From CAZXMB01 sp964641715 (GTDB taxonomy: Bacteria > Desulfobacterota > BSN033 > UBA1163), in contig CAZXMB010000041.1 in NCBI GenBank assembly GCA_964641715.1, forward strand, positions 1-20,090: a DNA stretch of 20,090 nt. Reading direction: 5' to 3'. A program made the translations under genes and the position numbers. The notes beneath the pieces are model-generated. The model did no database searches, was not told the origin of the DNA, and saw only the letters and a program-made list of their open reading frames with translations. Positions 1 through 6,758 of this stretch are shown one piece after another; position 1 is the first letter of the stretch; every line of letters starts with the position of its first letter.

Positions 1-648
1 CATGTTTATAAAGTAATTACAGTTATCAAGGTCTGGCAGGAATGCATGATTACCCCATGTAATCTCATCAGAGACATGTCTTGCAGCCTCACAGATGGTT
101 GTTCTATGAACCACATTTGTTGTTCCGAAGGCCTTACAGAACGCCTTCGGAAATTGATCACCGATAAGGTATTTACCATGACCATGCTGCCAGACAAACT
201 TGTTTGGATTTTCAAACTTAATCTTTTTAAGCCTCTTTACAATCTCATCAAAGGCCTCTTCATAGCTTATCTCAACCCATTTTGGGTCTTCACCCGGGCT
301 TTTTTTTGGATTGGTCCTCTTAAGGGGTTTCTTTACTCTATAAGGATTGTAGGTGTCAAAGAGCCCTGAAATACCTTTCGGACAAAGATGTCCTATATTT
401 TGAGGGTTTTCAGGATTGCCATAGATTGCCCTTATTACACCATTAACCCTTTTTACCCTTATACCACAGAAGTTCACGCACATAGTATCAGTAGAAGGGA
501 TAAGGACATCCTCCTTTGGTGCATAAGGAATCTCGCTCATGGACTCCTTTGCGACAACATTGGAGATATTGAAAAAAATATCCCCCATAGCTGCAAGTGC
601 AGCTACCGAAGCTGAACCTCTTAAAAACTCTCTTCGATTAATAGACAT
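1..648 (-). CDS. Tat-exported molybdopterin oxidoreductase, catalytic subunit (N-terminal part)
   Basis: This is the N-terminal 216 codons of a DMSO-reductase-superfamily (CISM) catalytic subunit; the rest lies beyond the window edge. The start is ATG at 648, with an AGGAGGTG-type ribosome site at 654-660. A twin-arginine signal is visible (NRREFLRGS, residues 4-12, then an Ala-rich stretch), so the folded enzyme should be exported. An N-terminal [4Fe-4S] motif follows as D54-x2-C57-x3-C61-x27-C89: the spacing is that of the usual C-x2-C-x3-C-x27-C, but the first ligand is Asp. C186 in HRTTICEAA sits where PsrA/PhsA/arsenate-reductase-like enzymes carry the Cys ligand of molybdenum. By family it would transfer electrons to or from an anion such as polysulfide, thiosulfate, tetrathionate or arsenate, usually with FeS and membrane subunits. 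The substrate cannot be told from this fragment. Confidence 0.9.
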   Translation of the reverse strand, partial: MSINRREFLRGSASVAALAAMGDIFFNISNVVAKESMSEIPYAPKEDVLIPSTDTMCVNFCGIRVKRVNGVIRAIYGNPENPQNIGHLCPKGISGLFDTYNPYRVKKPLKRTNPKKSPGEDPKWVEISYEEAFDEIVKRLKKIKFENPNKFVWQHGHGKYLIGDQFPKAFCKAFGTTNVVHRTTICEAARHVSDEITWGNHAFLPDLDNCNYFINM

Positions 649-692
649 ATTAACACCTCCTATTAAATTCTAATTTTTAAAACACAAGTTAA

Positions 693-716
693 GAATTTAT
701 TTTCGCTAATAAATTC
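693..716. promoter_or_regulatory. 9-bp inverted repeat in the molybdoenzyme 5' region
   Basis: GAATTTATT (693-701) and AATAAATTC (708-716) are perfect inverted arms around a 6-base spacer. The repeat lies downstream of possible promoter P2 and about 45 bases before the start codon. It could be an operator or an RNA hairpin; no match to a named regulator is claimed. Confidence 0.35.
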
Positions 717-735
717 CCCTTTTCTCATCTCCTCT

Positions 736-764
736 TTTATGTCTTTTCGTTCTAACACATTCAA
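736..764 (-). promoter_or_regulatory. Possible second promoter (P2) downstream of the terminator
   Basis: On the minus strand, TTGAAT (764-759) and CATAAA (741-736) have a 17-base spacer. This weaker match would let the molybdoenzyme be transcribed without passing the terminator at 803-836. Confidence 0.35.
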
Positions 765-802
765 CTCTAAGAATTTTTACAGAACACGTGATTGGCCCCC
801 AC

Positions 803-836
803 AAAAAAAAAGGGTAAACTGGGAACCAGTTTACCC
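803..836 (-). terminator. Intrinsic terminator / possible attenuator in the molybdoenzyme leader
   Basis: Positions 812-822 and 826-836 form a perfect 11-bp stem (GGGTAAACTGG with CCAGTTTACCC) with a 3-base loop. Read on the minus strand, the stem is followed immediately by nine T residues (complement of 803-811), the classic Rho-independent layout. It lies between promoter P1 and the molybdoenzyme start, with no coding region in front of it on that strand. The same dyad could instead be an operator for a repressor. Confidence 0.75.
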
Positions 837-857
837 CCCTAAATTTAATTGAAGGTC

Positions 858-887
858 ATATTAACAATATCTTAGAAAAATTGTCAA
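858..887 (-). promoter_or_regulatory. Strong sigma70-like promoter (P1) upstream of the molybdoenzyme
   Basis: On the minus strand, TTGACA (887-882) and TAATAT (863-858) are separated by 18 bases, a near-consensus housekeeping promoter. The predicted start is near 851, pointing toward the molybdoenzyme gene. An intrinsic terminator begins only about 15 bases downstream, so most transcripts may stop early. Confidence 0.6.
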
Positions 888-1164
888 GAATTTTTTTTGC
901 TTTTCCAGACCTTTTTACTGGGTAATTTTGAATATCTCCTCTGGAAATAGGGTGAAACATCGCTTTTAAAGCGGAGAGGGTTGAATTTTATTAATTGGAA
1001 AAAAATGAACAATGGATGGTACAAGGAGTGTCATACATACCTATTTAAAAAGGAGCTGAGTTTTAAAATTATTTAGAGATATTGATAAGTTATTAGAAAT
1101 CTCTTCCCTTGGTATGGAAAATGCAGACAACAGAGATAAAGTCCTGTATGAAGGGTGTTAAGAG
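888..1164. other. Intergenic region ahead of the signalling operon
   Basis: No convincing gene or RNA is seen here. It is AT-rich, contains the short palindrome CGCTTTTAAAGCG at 961-973, and must hold the promoter of the plus-strand operon, for which no clear sigma70 or sigma54 match was found by eye. Confidence 0.4.
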
Positions 1165-1362
1165 ATGTCAACAGACAATGAAAGATTGGTTATGACCACC
1201 CAGGAAGCCTGTCAATACCTCAGGATTTCAAGGCCGACTTATATGAAGTATCTTAACTCCGGGAGGATCAGAGGAAGAAAGGCAGGAAAGGGCTGGAAGG
1301 TTCTGAAATCAGAATTGGACCGTTTTCTTAAAGGAGAGGATGAGCATTATCCGAATTTGTGA
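1165..1362 (+). CDS. Small excisionase-family helix-turn-helix DNA-binding protein
   Basis: A 65-residue protein that is nearly all one HTH_17/MerR-like domain. The run TTQEACQYLRISRPTYMKYL (residues 11-30) gives the helix-turn-helix, and GRIRGRKAGKGWKVLKSELD gives the wing and C-terminal helix typical of excisionase/BldC-type proteins. Start ATG 1165 has an AAGGGTG site about 7 bases upstream; an in-frame ATG at 1192 is possible but would cut into the domain. The stop codon overlaps the GTG start of the next gene (GTGA), so the two are translationally coupled. Excisionase annotation of such proteins usually reflects fold only. With no phage or integrase genes beside it, a role as operon regulator or DNA-binding output of the signalling module is more likely (inference). 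Confidence 0.8.
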   Translation: MSTDNERLVMTTQEACQYLRISRPTYMKYLNSGRIRGRKAGKGWKVLKSELDRFLKGEDEHYPNL

Positions 1363-3125
1363 GCCTTATTCAGATGGAGAAAAGAGAACCTATTAAAAAA
1401 GAGATTCAGAAGGGAAAAGGTCCGATTGAACGGTTGGAGGACCAAGAGGATTTTCTTAACGAGAAGGCGGTCAAGTCCACCAGGGCATTGATTCAGACTT
1501 TCCTCCAGACGGTCAAGGCCTTTCGACTCTATGAAGCCAGTCATCCGATTCTCATCAAATTCTTAGATCGTCTGAAAAAGGATTTTGACCTCTATTTTGA
1601 AGAGTTCGATTCCTTCCCCCTTCTGGTGGGGGAACATCGTCTCTTCTACCGAGGAAAGGTGGTCTACGAAAGTCAGGATGTCAAGGAAAGTCTGGCCTTT
1701 TTCTTCTTTAAGGATGGAATACGGGAGATTCAATTCTTCAAAGGACTCGAATTCAAGGAGATTGTTGATTTCCTCCATATCGTGAGAAAGAGTGAATCGG
1801 TCAGCCGGCTTGAGGATGATCTGGTTACCCTCCTCTGGGAGAAAGACTTTTCTCATATCAGCTTTGGAACAGTGGATGAGTTTTTGGAAAAGGAGAGCCG
1901 CTTTGTTCCTGCCTCGGAGGAGGATTTTCTTAATCGACTGGAATTCAAGGGTCACGGAGAGGCCGATCTGGAGGATTTGGCTTGGGAAGAAGAAAAGGAA
2001 GAGACCCCTGGCCTGATGGTTGAAGGGCTAAGGCAGGCATTGAACCCCAATCCGGGTCAATCGCTGGTCCAGGCCTGTGAACTTACCCGGGAAGAAATAG
2101 AGGAAATCGATCGGGAGGTCCAGCAGGAGCACCAGCCGGATTACGTCTATATCCTGATCGATAACCTCATCGAAATCCTCCTTCATCTCGGTGAGGATAT
2201 CGATGCTTATGAGAATATGATCTCCTATTTTGAGCGGACGGTGGGTTCCTTACTCGAGCAGAAAGAGGTGAAAAGAGCGGTAGCGGTTTTAAAAAAACTC
2301 AGTGACACATTGGAGAGCATGGTCCTGAAGGATAAACAGATCTTTGCGATCCGCCGAATCCTTGAGACCTTTTCGGATTCCCGGTCGATCCAGCTCTTAG
2401 CGGAGGCGATGAAAGGAAACGGAGAAGTGGAATCCGAAGCGATCCTTCAGTATCTCCAGCTTCTGACGAAAAAGGCCCTCCTTCCCCTATGCCATCTATT
2501 GGGTAGCCTGGAGTCAGGAAAATGGAGAAGGGTCATCTGTGATAGGCTGGTTGAACTCTCCCAAAATGAAATTAAGCCTTTTATTCCCTTCTTATCAGAT
2601 CCCAATTCCTTTCTGGTCTGCCATATCCTCTATATCCTTGGAAAGGTTGGTCATCCCTCCACGCCTTCCCATCTGGGGAGTTTGGTCGGCCACCCTGATC
2701 CGAAGGTGAGGGGAGAAGCCCTTCAGGTCCTGAAGAGGTTTGGTGGAAAAGGAAAGGATCTGATCCAGAAATTTCTTAAAGATCCCCTGCCTGAGATGAG
2801 GGCAAAGGCCTCTCTCGTTTTTGCCAAGGTGGCCAGGGAAGAGGCGGCCAGGACTCTTAGCGGGATTATCCTTTCGGACGAATTTTTTAAACGGGATTAT
2901 GAAGAGAAAGCCGCTTTTTTCAGAGCCCTCGGAGAAACAGGTTCTCAGGAGGTAATCCCGATGTTAAAGAGGATCGCTCAAAAGAAAAAATGGTTTCAGA
3001 AGGGCAAATGGGATGAGATGCGACTCTGTGCCACGCAAACCCTCAAGATGATGGGAGCGGAGGAAGTATCCGATAAGACCAGGGTGAAACAGAAGTCGGA
3101 GCATATTGCACGGTCCATCCATTAG
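1359..3125 (+). CDS. HEAT-repeat protein with a domain shared with the adjacent HD-GYP protein
   Basis: A 588-residue soluble protein without signal peptide or membrane segments. Residues about 35-180 form an alpha/beta domain (RLYEASHP at 57-64, VGE at 90-92, FKG at 128-130) that matches the N-terminus of the next protein with identical VGE-to-FKG spacing. An acidic linker follows (about 190-260), then a mostly helical part. From about residue 370 onward it shows HEAT-like repeats, with Pro-rich turns such as FIPFLSDPN, LVGHPDPKVRGEAL and FLKDPLPEMRAKA. HEAT repeats are usually protein-binding scaffolds. The start is GTG 1359, overlapping the upstream stop; ATG 1374 is an alternative but lacks a ribosome site. 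The next gene follows after 13 bases. Likely role: scaffold or output partner of the HD-GYP enzyme (inference). Confidence 0.75.
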   Translation: MSLIQMEKREPIKKEIQKGKGPIERLEDQEDFLNEKAVKSTRALIQTFLQTVKAFRLYEASHPILIKFLDRLKKDFDLYFEEFDSFPLLVGEHRLFYRGKVVYESQDVKESLAFFFFKDGIREIQFFKGLEFKEIVDFLHIVRKSESVSRLEDDLVTLLWEKDFSHISFGTVDEFLEKESRFVPASEEDFLNRLEFKGHGEADLEDLAWEEEKEETPGLMVEGLRQALNPNPGQSLVQACELTREEIEEIDREVQQEHQPDYVYILIDNLIEILLHLGEDIDAYENMISYFERTVGSLLEQKEVKRAVAVLKKLSDTLESMVLKDKQIFAIRRILETFSDSRSIQLLAEAMKGNGEVESEAILQYLQLLTKKALLPLCHLLGSLESGKWRRVICDRLVELSQNEIKPFIPFLSDPNSFLVCHILYILGKVGHPSTPSHLGSLVGHPDPKVRGEALQVLKRFGGKGKDLIQKFLKDPLPEMRAKASLVFAKVAREEAARTLSGIILSDEFFKRDYEEKAAFFRALGETGSQEVIPMLKRIAQKKKWFQKGKWDEMRLCATQTLKMMGAEEVSDKTRVKQKSEHIARSIH

Positions 3126-3138
3126 GGAGGAGAAGGCG

Positions 3139-4629
3139 GTGGAAGACACCCATCCAATCATTCAGCCCAAGAAGACCGCTTCAAAACCACCGGAGATCAC
3201 AGATACTGATCTCTTAAGATTGGGGAATCATCTCGTCACCAAGTTTCATGTGTTGATGAGAATCTCTCAGATCTATGACTCCAAGAACGTGGCCCTTCAC
3301 CAATTCATTCAGGAATGCCTCCTGGCGATACATACCTTTATCGAGCGAGAAGGAAACCTCTCCCTCAAGATCGTAGGAGAGGATATCTTCCTCAATGAGC
3401 AAAGGCTCCGTTACTCGGTGGAGGGGTTCAACAGCTTCAAATATCTACTCACCCAATGGAAAAAAAGGATGATCGGCGAAGTCCATTTCAAGGGAGCCGT
3501 GGATGAAACGACGCTGGGGGAGTTTATCTATATCCTGATGGGTCTGGAGGAGGGAAATGAGGAGAATGCCACCCTCTTCAACGAGCAGTTATTACGGCGC
3601 CAGATCTCCTCCATCGAAGTGAGTCCTCTCGAGGTGATCGATCAGGAAGAAGGAACGTTCACGTTACAAAAAGAGGATCCACGGGAGACGGGGAAAAAGG
3701 TATTTTTTGAGACCATCGGGACCGTGAAAGAGGTGATCACCCAGATCAAGGGGAAACAACATGCGGACATGAGAAAACTGAAACGGCTGGTCCGGAAGGC
3801 GGTTCACCTCATCATGGAGGATGAATCCATCCTCCTGGGGATGACCACGATCAAAAACTATGATGAGTATACCTTCAATCACTCCGTCAATGTGGCCATC
3901 TATGCCTTAGCGATGGGCAGACGCCTGGGGTTTACGAAAAAGAGCTTGAGTGAATTGGGAATCACGGCCATGCTTCATGATATCGGGAAATCAAAGATCC
4001 CCATCGAGGTTTTAAACAAACCTGCGTCCCTTGACGAAAATGAATGGAGTCTGATGAAGAAGCATCCGCTGATGGGAGTGGAGATCGTCCTCAACCTGAA
4101 GCAGTTGGGGGAGATCAATCCGAAAATGGTGATCGGCATCTTTGACCACCATCTGAAGAATGACCTTTCCGGATATCCCAGGCTCTTTCAGAAAAAGAAG
4201 ATGAGCCTTTTTGGCAGGGTCATTCAGATCGCAGATGGTTACGATGCAATGACCACACCGAGGGTCTATAAAAAGATTCCCTATACGCCTGAGCAGGCCC
4301 TGGCACTCCTCCTGGGGGAGAGGGAGGTTCATTATGATTCTATCCTCCTCAAATTGTTCATCGGCGTGGTGGGTCTCTACCCAGTGGGGTCTCTGGTCCT
4401 GCTCAATACCCATGAGATGGGAATTGTTTACAAAACGAATCCGGACTCCAAGAATCTGGACCGTCCTCAGGTCATCCTGGTGGAGAGGGATGGCCGGGGA
4501 AAAGGCAAAGTGGGTTTGGTTGACCTCACCGAAAGGGATGGAGGAGGGCGCTACAGGCGGAGCATCATTAAAACACTGGATCCCAATAAATACCATATTG
4601 ATATCAGTAAATACTTCATCAGGAAGTAG
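3139..4629 (+). CDS. HD-GYP domain cyclic-di-GMP phosphodiesterase
   Basis: By family this enzyme hydrolyses c-di-GMP to pGpG or GMP in the cytoplasm. Numbered from GTG 3139 it has 496 residues. The N-terminal domain (about 25-165) resembles that of the preceding HEAT protein. The HD-GYP domain (about 210-430) keeps the metal and signature residues: NHSVN (H248), MLHDIGKSKIP (H280-D281), HPLMG (H309), DHH (H337, H338), SGYP (345-347) and ADGYDAMT (D366). This indicates an active enzyme, with no receiver or membrane sensor fused to it. GTG 3139 is chosen because GGGAGGAG lies about 7 bases upstream; an in-frame TTG at 3106 overlaps the HEAT gene and lacks such a site. The receiver gene follows after 7 bases, so a separate REC protein may control it in trans (inference). 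Confidence 0.92.
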   Translation: MEDTHPIIQPKKTASKPPEITDTDLLRLGNHLVTKFHVLMRISQIYDSKNVALHQFIQECLLAIHTFIEREGNLSLKIVGEDIFLNEQRLRYSVEGFNSFKYLLTQWKKRMIGEVHFKGAVDETTLGEFIYILMGLEEGNEENATLFNEQLLRRQISSIEVSPLEVIDQEEGTFTLQKEDPRETGKKVFFETIGTVKEVITQIKGKQHADMRKLKRLVRKAVHLIMEDESILLGMTTIKNYDEYTFNHSVNVAIYALAMGRRLGFTKKSLSELGITAMLHDIGKSKIPIEVLNKPASLDENEWSLMKKHPLMGVEIVLNLKQLGEINPKMVIGIFDHHLKNDLSGYPRLFQKKKMSLFGRVIQIADGYDAMTTPRVYKKIPYTPEQALALLLGEREVHYDSILLKLFIGVVGLYPVGSLVLLNTHEMGIVYKTNPDSKNLDRPQVILVERDGRGKGKVGLVDLTERDGGGRYRRSIIKTLDPNKYHIDISKYFIRK

Positions 4630-4636
4630 GGGGGAA

Positions 4637-5011
4637 ATGGGCAGAATATTGATTATTCAGGACAGCCCCTCGGTCAACGCCATTCTGAAGTTCAGGCTCG
4701 AGGCCGGGGGGTTTTCGGTGGAGACCGTTGAAACGGGTGAAGAAGGAATTGAAAAGATAAAAGGGGATAATTACCAGCTGGTCTTATTGGATTATATGCT
4801 CCCTAGGATGAACGGGTACAAGATTTGCCAGCTTCTTAAGACGGACCCAAAATATCGCTCCATTCCGGTTATCCTCTCCTCTGGGAGGACGCCGCAGGAA
4901 ATCCAGAAGGTAGGGAAAGAGGTAGGGGCGGATGCATATGTCTCCAAGCCCTTCGAAGCAGAGGCGCTCCTTAACAAAATACAGGAGCTTTTGGAAAGAA
5001 GGGGAAAGTAG
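4637..5011 (+). CDS. Single-domain response regulator (receiver only)
   Basis: A 124-residue stand-alone CheY-like receiver domain with no output domain. The phospho-acceptor is D52 in LVLLDYMLPRMNGYK, the switch Ser is S81 or S82 in ILSSG, and the conserved Lys is K104 in YVSKPF. The N-terminal acidic pair that binds magnesium is Q8-D9 instead of D-D or E-D, so one acidic residue is missing and phosphorylation may be weakened. Start ATG 4637 lies just after the HD-GYP stop, with a purine-rich AGGGGGGAA directly upstream. It is the last gene of the operon. No histidine kinase is present in the window, so its phosphodonor must be elsewhere. It probably modulates the HD-GYP or HEAT protein by direct contact (inference). 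Confidence 0.9.
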   Translation: MGRILIIQDSPSVNAILKFRLEAGGFSVETVETGEEGIEKIKGDNYQLVLLDYMLPRMNGYKICQLLKTDPKYRSIPVILSSGRTPQEIQKVGKEVGADAYVSKPFEAEALLNKIQELLERRGK

Positions 5012-5025
5012 AGTTCAGATTCATC

Positions 5026-6387
5026 CTATCGCTTCTTTTCTTTTACGGGTTTTTCTTTCTTTTTGGTCTCTTTGGTCTCCCTACATTGAGAATTTTCCCA
5101 TTCTTCGCTGAGCCTTCTCAGGATCTCCTGTTGTTGTCCGATGGCAAAATCAGCATATTTGGGATCTCTTTTTCGATAGGTCCTCTGAATAAAGGCAATA
5201 GAATTTTTGGCACTCCGGACCTGGGAGAGGATCATCTCGCATTTCCGAAGCCCCCATCGGGCCTCGATCGAATCCCCCGGGTGGGAAGAGAACCAGGGAT
5301 AATTCTGGTAGAGGTGATAAAAGTTGATCGTAAGACCTTTCCCGACGGGGAAGAGGATGGCCTCCATCTTTTCCCTGAGCCCTTCCTGATCGAGAGGGTT
5401 TGATTCAATGATATGATGAAGGTGATCCATCAGAAGGGTGATTCTTCCATCCCGGCCAGGAGTACTATGGACCTCCCAGAGGGCAGAGCCCTCGGGGCAT
5501 CCCCCCCTGTGGCACCTCTGGTAACCTGAGATCACAATAGGAATTCTTCCCCTCAAATAGGTGGTGATACTCTCCAGGAGTATCTCCACCTTCTCCCGGG
5601 GATCGTAGAGGGTGGGGTCTATTCTTTTCGCTACCGCTTCGACAAAATCAGAATAGCCTTCGGTGAAATCAGTGGAATACTGTTCCAGGGAGTAGAAGGG
5701 ATGCTCTTTTGCCGGCAGATAACTCCAGTGACCATTGGCGAACACAGGCCAGCGGAACTTCACGATCCCGGAGTAGATGGTTGATTCCGGTCTCGTTGTT
5801 AAAAAATCCCTCGCATTCAATTTCTGAAGCTTTACCGGTGTGGTCGCTTCCCAGGTCTGAAGGGGATGAACACTGCTCCCATCCAGGATAAGACGACCGA
5901 TCACGCCCGAATGAGACTCCGTGATAAAGAAGATGGTTCCCGGGATGACCGAATCCCGGTCAATTCGGACGGGATAGGTATCCAGGGGAAGGGTTCGGGT
6001 GGTCGTCTCTGAAAGCATATGGAGGAGGGCCTTCCGGAAACGCTGGTCCTTGTGCCATTCAGGATGGACGGGGAGGTTTCCCCAATCCGTAGACCAGTGA
6101 CCGATGAGCCGATTATCCTTGGTGGTCGCTCCGGCAGGAAGGTGAGCGATCCGGGAGTAGATCCACCGGACAGCATAGGGGACATCCGCACAATCCACGG
6201 GGATTTTATAACGGATAAAAAAGTTCTCATCGATATTTTCCTCCACCCATTTCCCATATTGGATTTCTTCCTCAACCGTCCATCTCCGCTCGGCCACCCT
6301 CCACGCCTGAAGGGGTGACTCTTGAAAGGCCTCACAGGGGGAGAAGATCAAGAGAAGGATTGAAATGAGAAGGAGAAATGCCCTCAT
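5026..6387 (-). CDS. Secreted protein of unknown function with possible NlpC/P60-like Cys/His pair
   Basis: A 453-residue protein with a clear signal peptide (residues 1-20, MRAFLLLISILLLIFSPCEA, likely cleavage after CEA). I do not recognise the family with certainty. C66 in PVDCADVPYA begins a helix, and H159 lies in SVIPGTIFFITESHSGVIG. That order (Cys at a helix start, then a PG-turn and His on a strand) resembles papain-like/NlpC-P60 peptidases or amidases, but the rest of the protein does not show a standard match. Other features are Trp-rich stretches, a CHRGGCPEG segment near residue 314 and a Lys-rich C-terminal tail (KKKEKPVKEKKR). It is monocistronic and convergent with the receiver gene, 14 bases apart. 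No ribosome site precedes ATG 6387, and the promoter position suggests a leaderless message. A periplasmic or cell-wall role is only inference. Confidence 0.7.
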   Translation of the reverse strand: MRAFLLLISILLLIFSPCEAFQESPLQAWRVAERRWTVEEEIQYGKWVEENIDENFFIRYKIPVDCADVPYAVRWIYSRIAHLPAGATTKDNRLIGHWSTDWGNLPVHPEWHKDQRFRKALLHMLSETTTRTLPLDTYPVRIDRDSVIPGTIFFITESHSGVIGRLILDGSSVHPLQTWEATTPVKLQKLNARDFLTTRPESTIYSGIVKFRWPVFANGHWSYLPAKEHPFYSLEQYSTDFTEGYSDFVEAVAKRIDPTLYDPREKVEILLESITTYLRGRIPIVISGYQRCHRGGCPEGSALWEVHSTPGRDGRITLLMDHLHHIIESNPLDQEGLREKMEAILFPVGKGLTINFYHLYQNYPWFSSHPGDSIEARWGLRKCEMILSQVRSAKNSIAFIQRTYRKRDPKYADFAIGQQQEILRRLSEEWENSQCRETKETKKKEKPVKEKKR

Positions 6388-6393
6388 AAACTC

Positions 6394-6423
6394 ATATTAA
6401 AAAGTTTAGTGAGAGATTGTCAA
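6394..6423 (-). promoter_or_regulatory. Sigma70-like promoter giving a probably leaderless transcript
   Basis: On the minus strand, TTGACA (6423-6418) and TAATAT (6399-6394) have an 18-base spacer. Only six bases (GAGTTT) separate the -10 element from ATG 6387, so transcription should begin at or within a base or two of the start codon. Confidence 0.6.
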
Positions 6424-6503
6424 CCACTGGGAAATGGGGTATCCTTAATCTGAAACTGTTAAGACCCTGGGCGGAATAAGAAGCCGGCAAGAGGTGTTTC
6501 GGT

Positions 6504-6614
6504 TTGGACCGAGAGATACATATTTTGGTTGCAGAAGAGGATCAGGCCTTTTTAAAGATGATTGAGGATTCCCTTAAGGAGACAAGGGGGCTTTATCAAA
6601 CCGAAGCCGTTTAA
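6504..6614 (+). pseudogene. Remnant of a response-regulator receiver domain
   Basis: A 36-codon frame opens at TTG 6504 behind an AAGAGGTG ribosome site (6489-6496) and stops at TAA 6612. Its product contains IHILVAEEDQAFLKMIEDSL, which fits the first strand, acidic pair (E-D) and first helix of a receiver domain. Strands 2-5 and the phospho-acceptor are missing. It looks like the 5' end of a response-regulator gene whose remainder was lost. Short length makes chance resemblance possible. Confidence 0.5.
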
Positions 6615-6634
6615 AAAATTATACTCTCCTTAAC

Positions 6635-6673
6635 AAAAAATAAGAACGGTTCTATTCTTAAATAGAGCCGTTC
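6635..6673 (-). terminator. Intrinsic terminator oriented on the minus strand
   Basis: Arms 6644-6655 and 6662-6673 form a 12-bp stem with one G-T wobble and a 6-base loop. On the minus strand the stem is followed by TTATTTTTT (complement of 6635-6643); the plus strand shows no T-run after it. No minus-strand gene lies upstream, so it may insulate the gene at 6387 from antisense transcription or be left over from decayed sequence. Confidence 0.55.
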
Positions 6674-6758
6674 CCCTCTCCCTCTCTCATTTAAGACCAT
6701 AACAGGCTTATGGGGATCCCAAACCTCGATTTAGAAATAGAAAACCTTTTCAGATTCT

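Noticed and set aside
900..1000. Riboswitch or structured RNA upstream of the molybdoenzyme P1 promoter
   Set aside because: It lies upstream of the predicted start on the minus strand, and no known aptamer core (Moco, c-di-GMP, TPP, cobalamin) could be recognised.
1114..1161. Small frame (about 15 codons from ATG 1114, extendable upstream to about 30) ending 3 bases before the HTH gene
   Set aside because: The longer form has no start codon next to the AAGGAG at about 1050, and the short form lacks a ribosome site; not strong enough for a leader peptide.
4012..4596. 194-codon open frame on the minus strand
   Set aside because: Antisense to the HD-GYP domain, whose catalytic motifs are all intact in the plus frame; no family resemblance.
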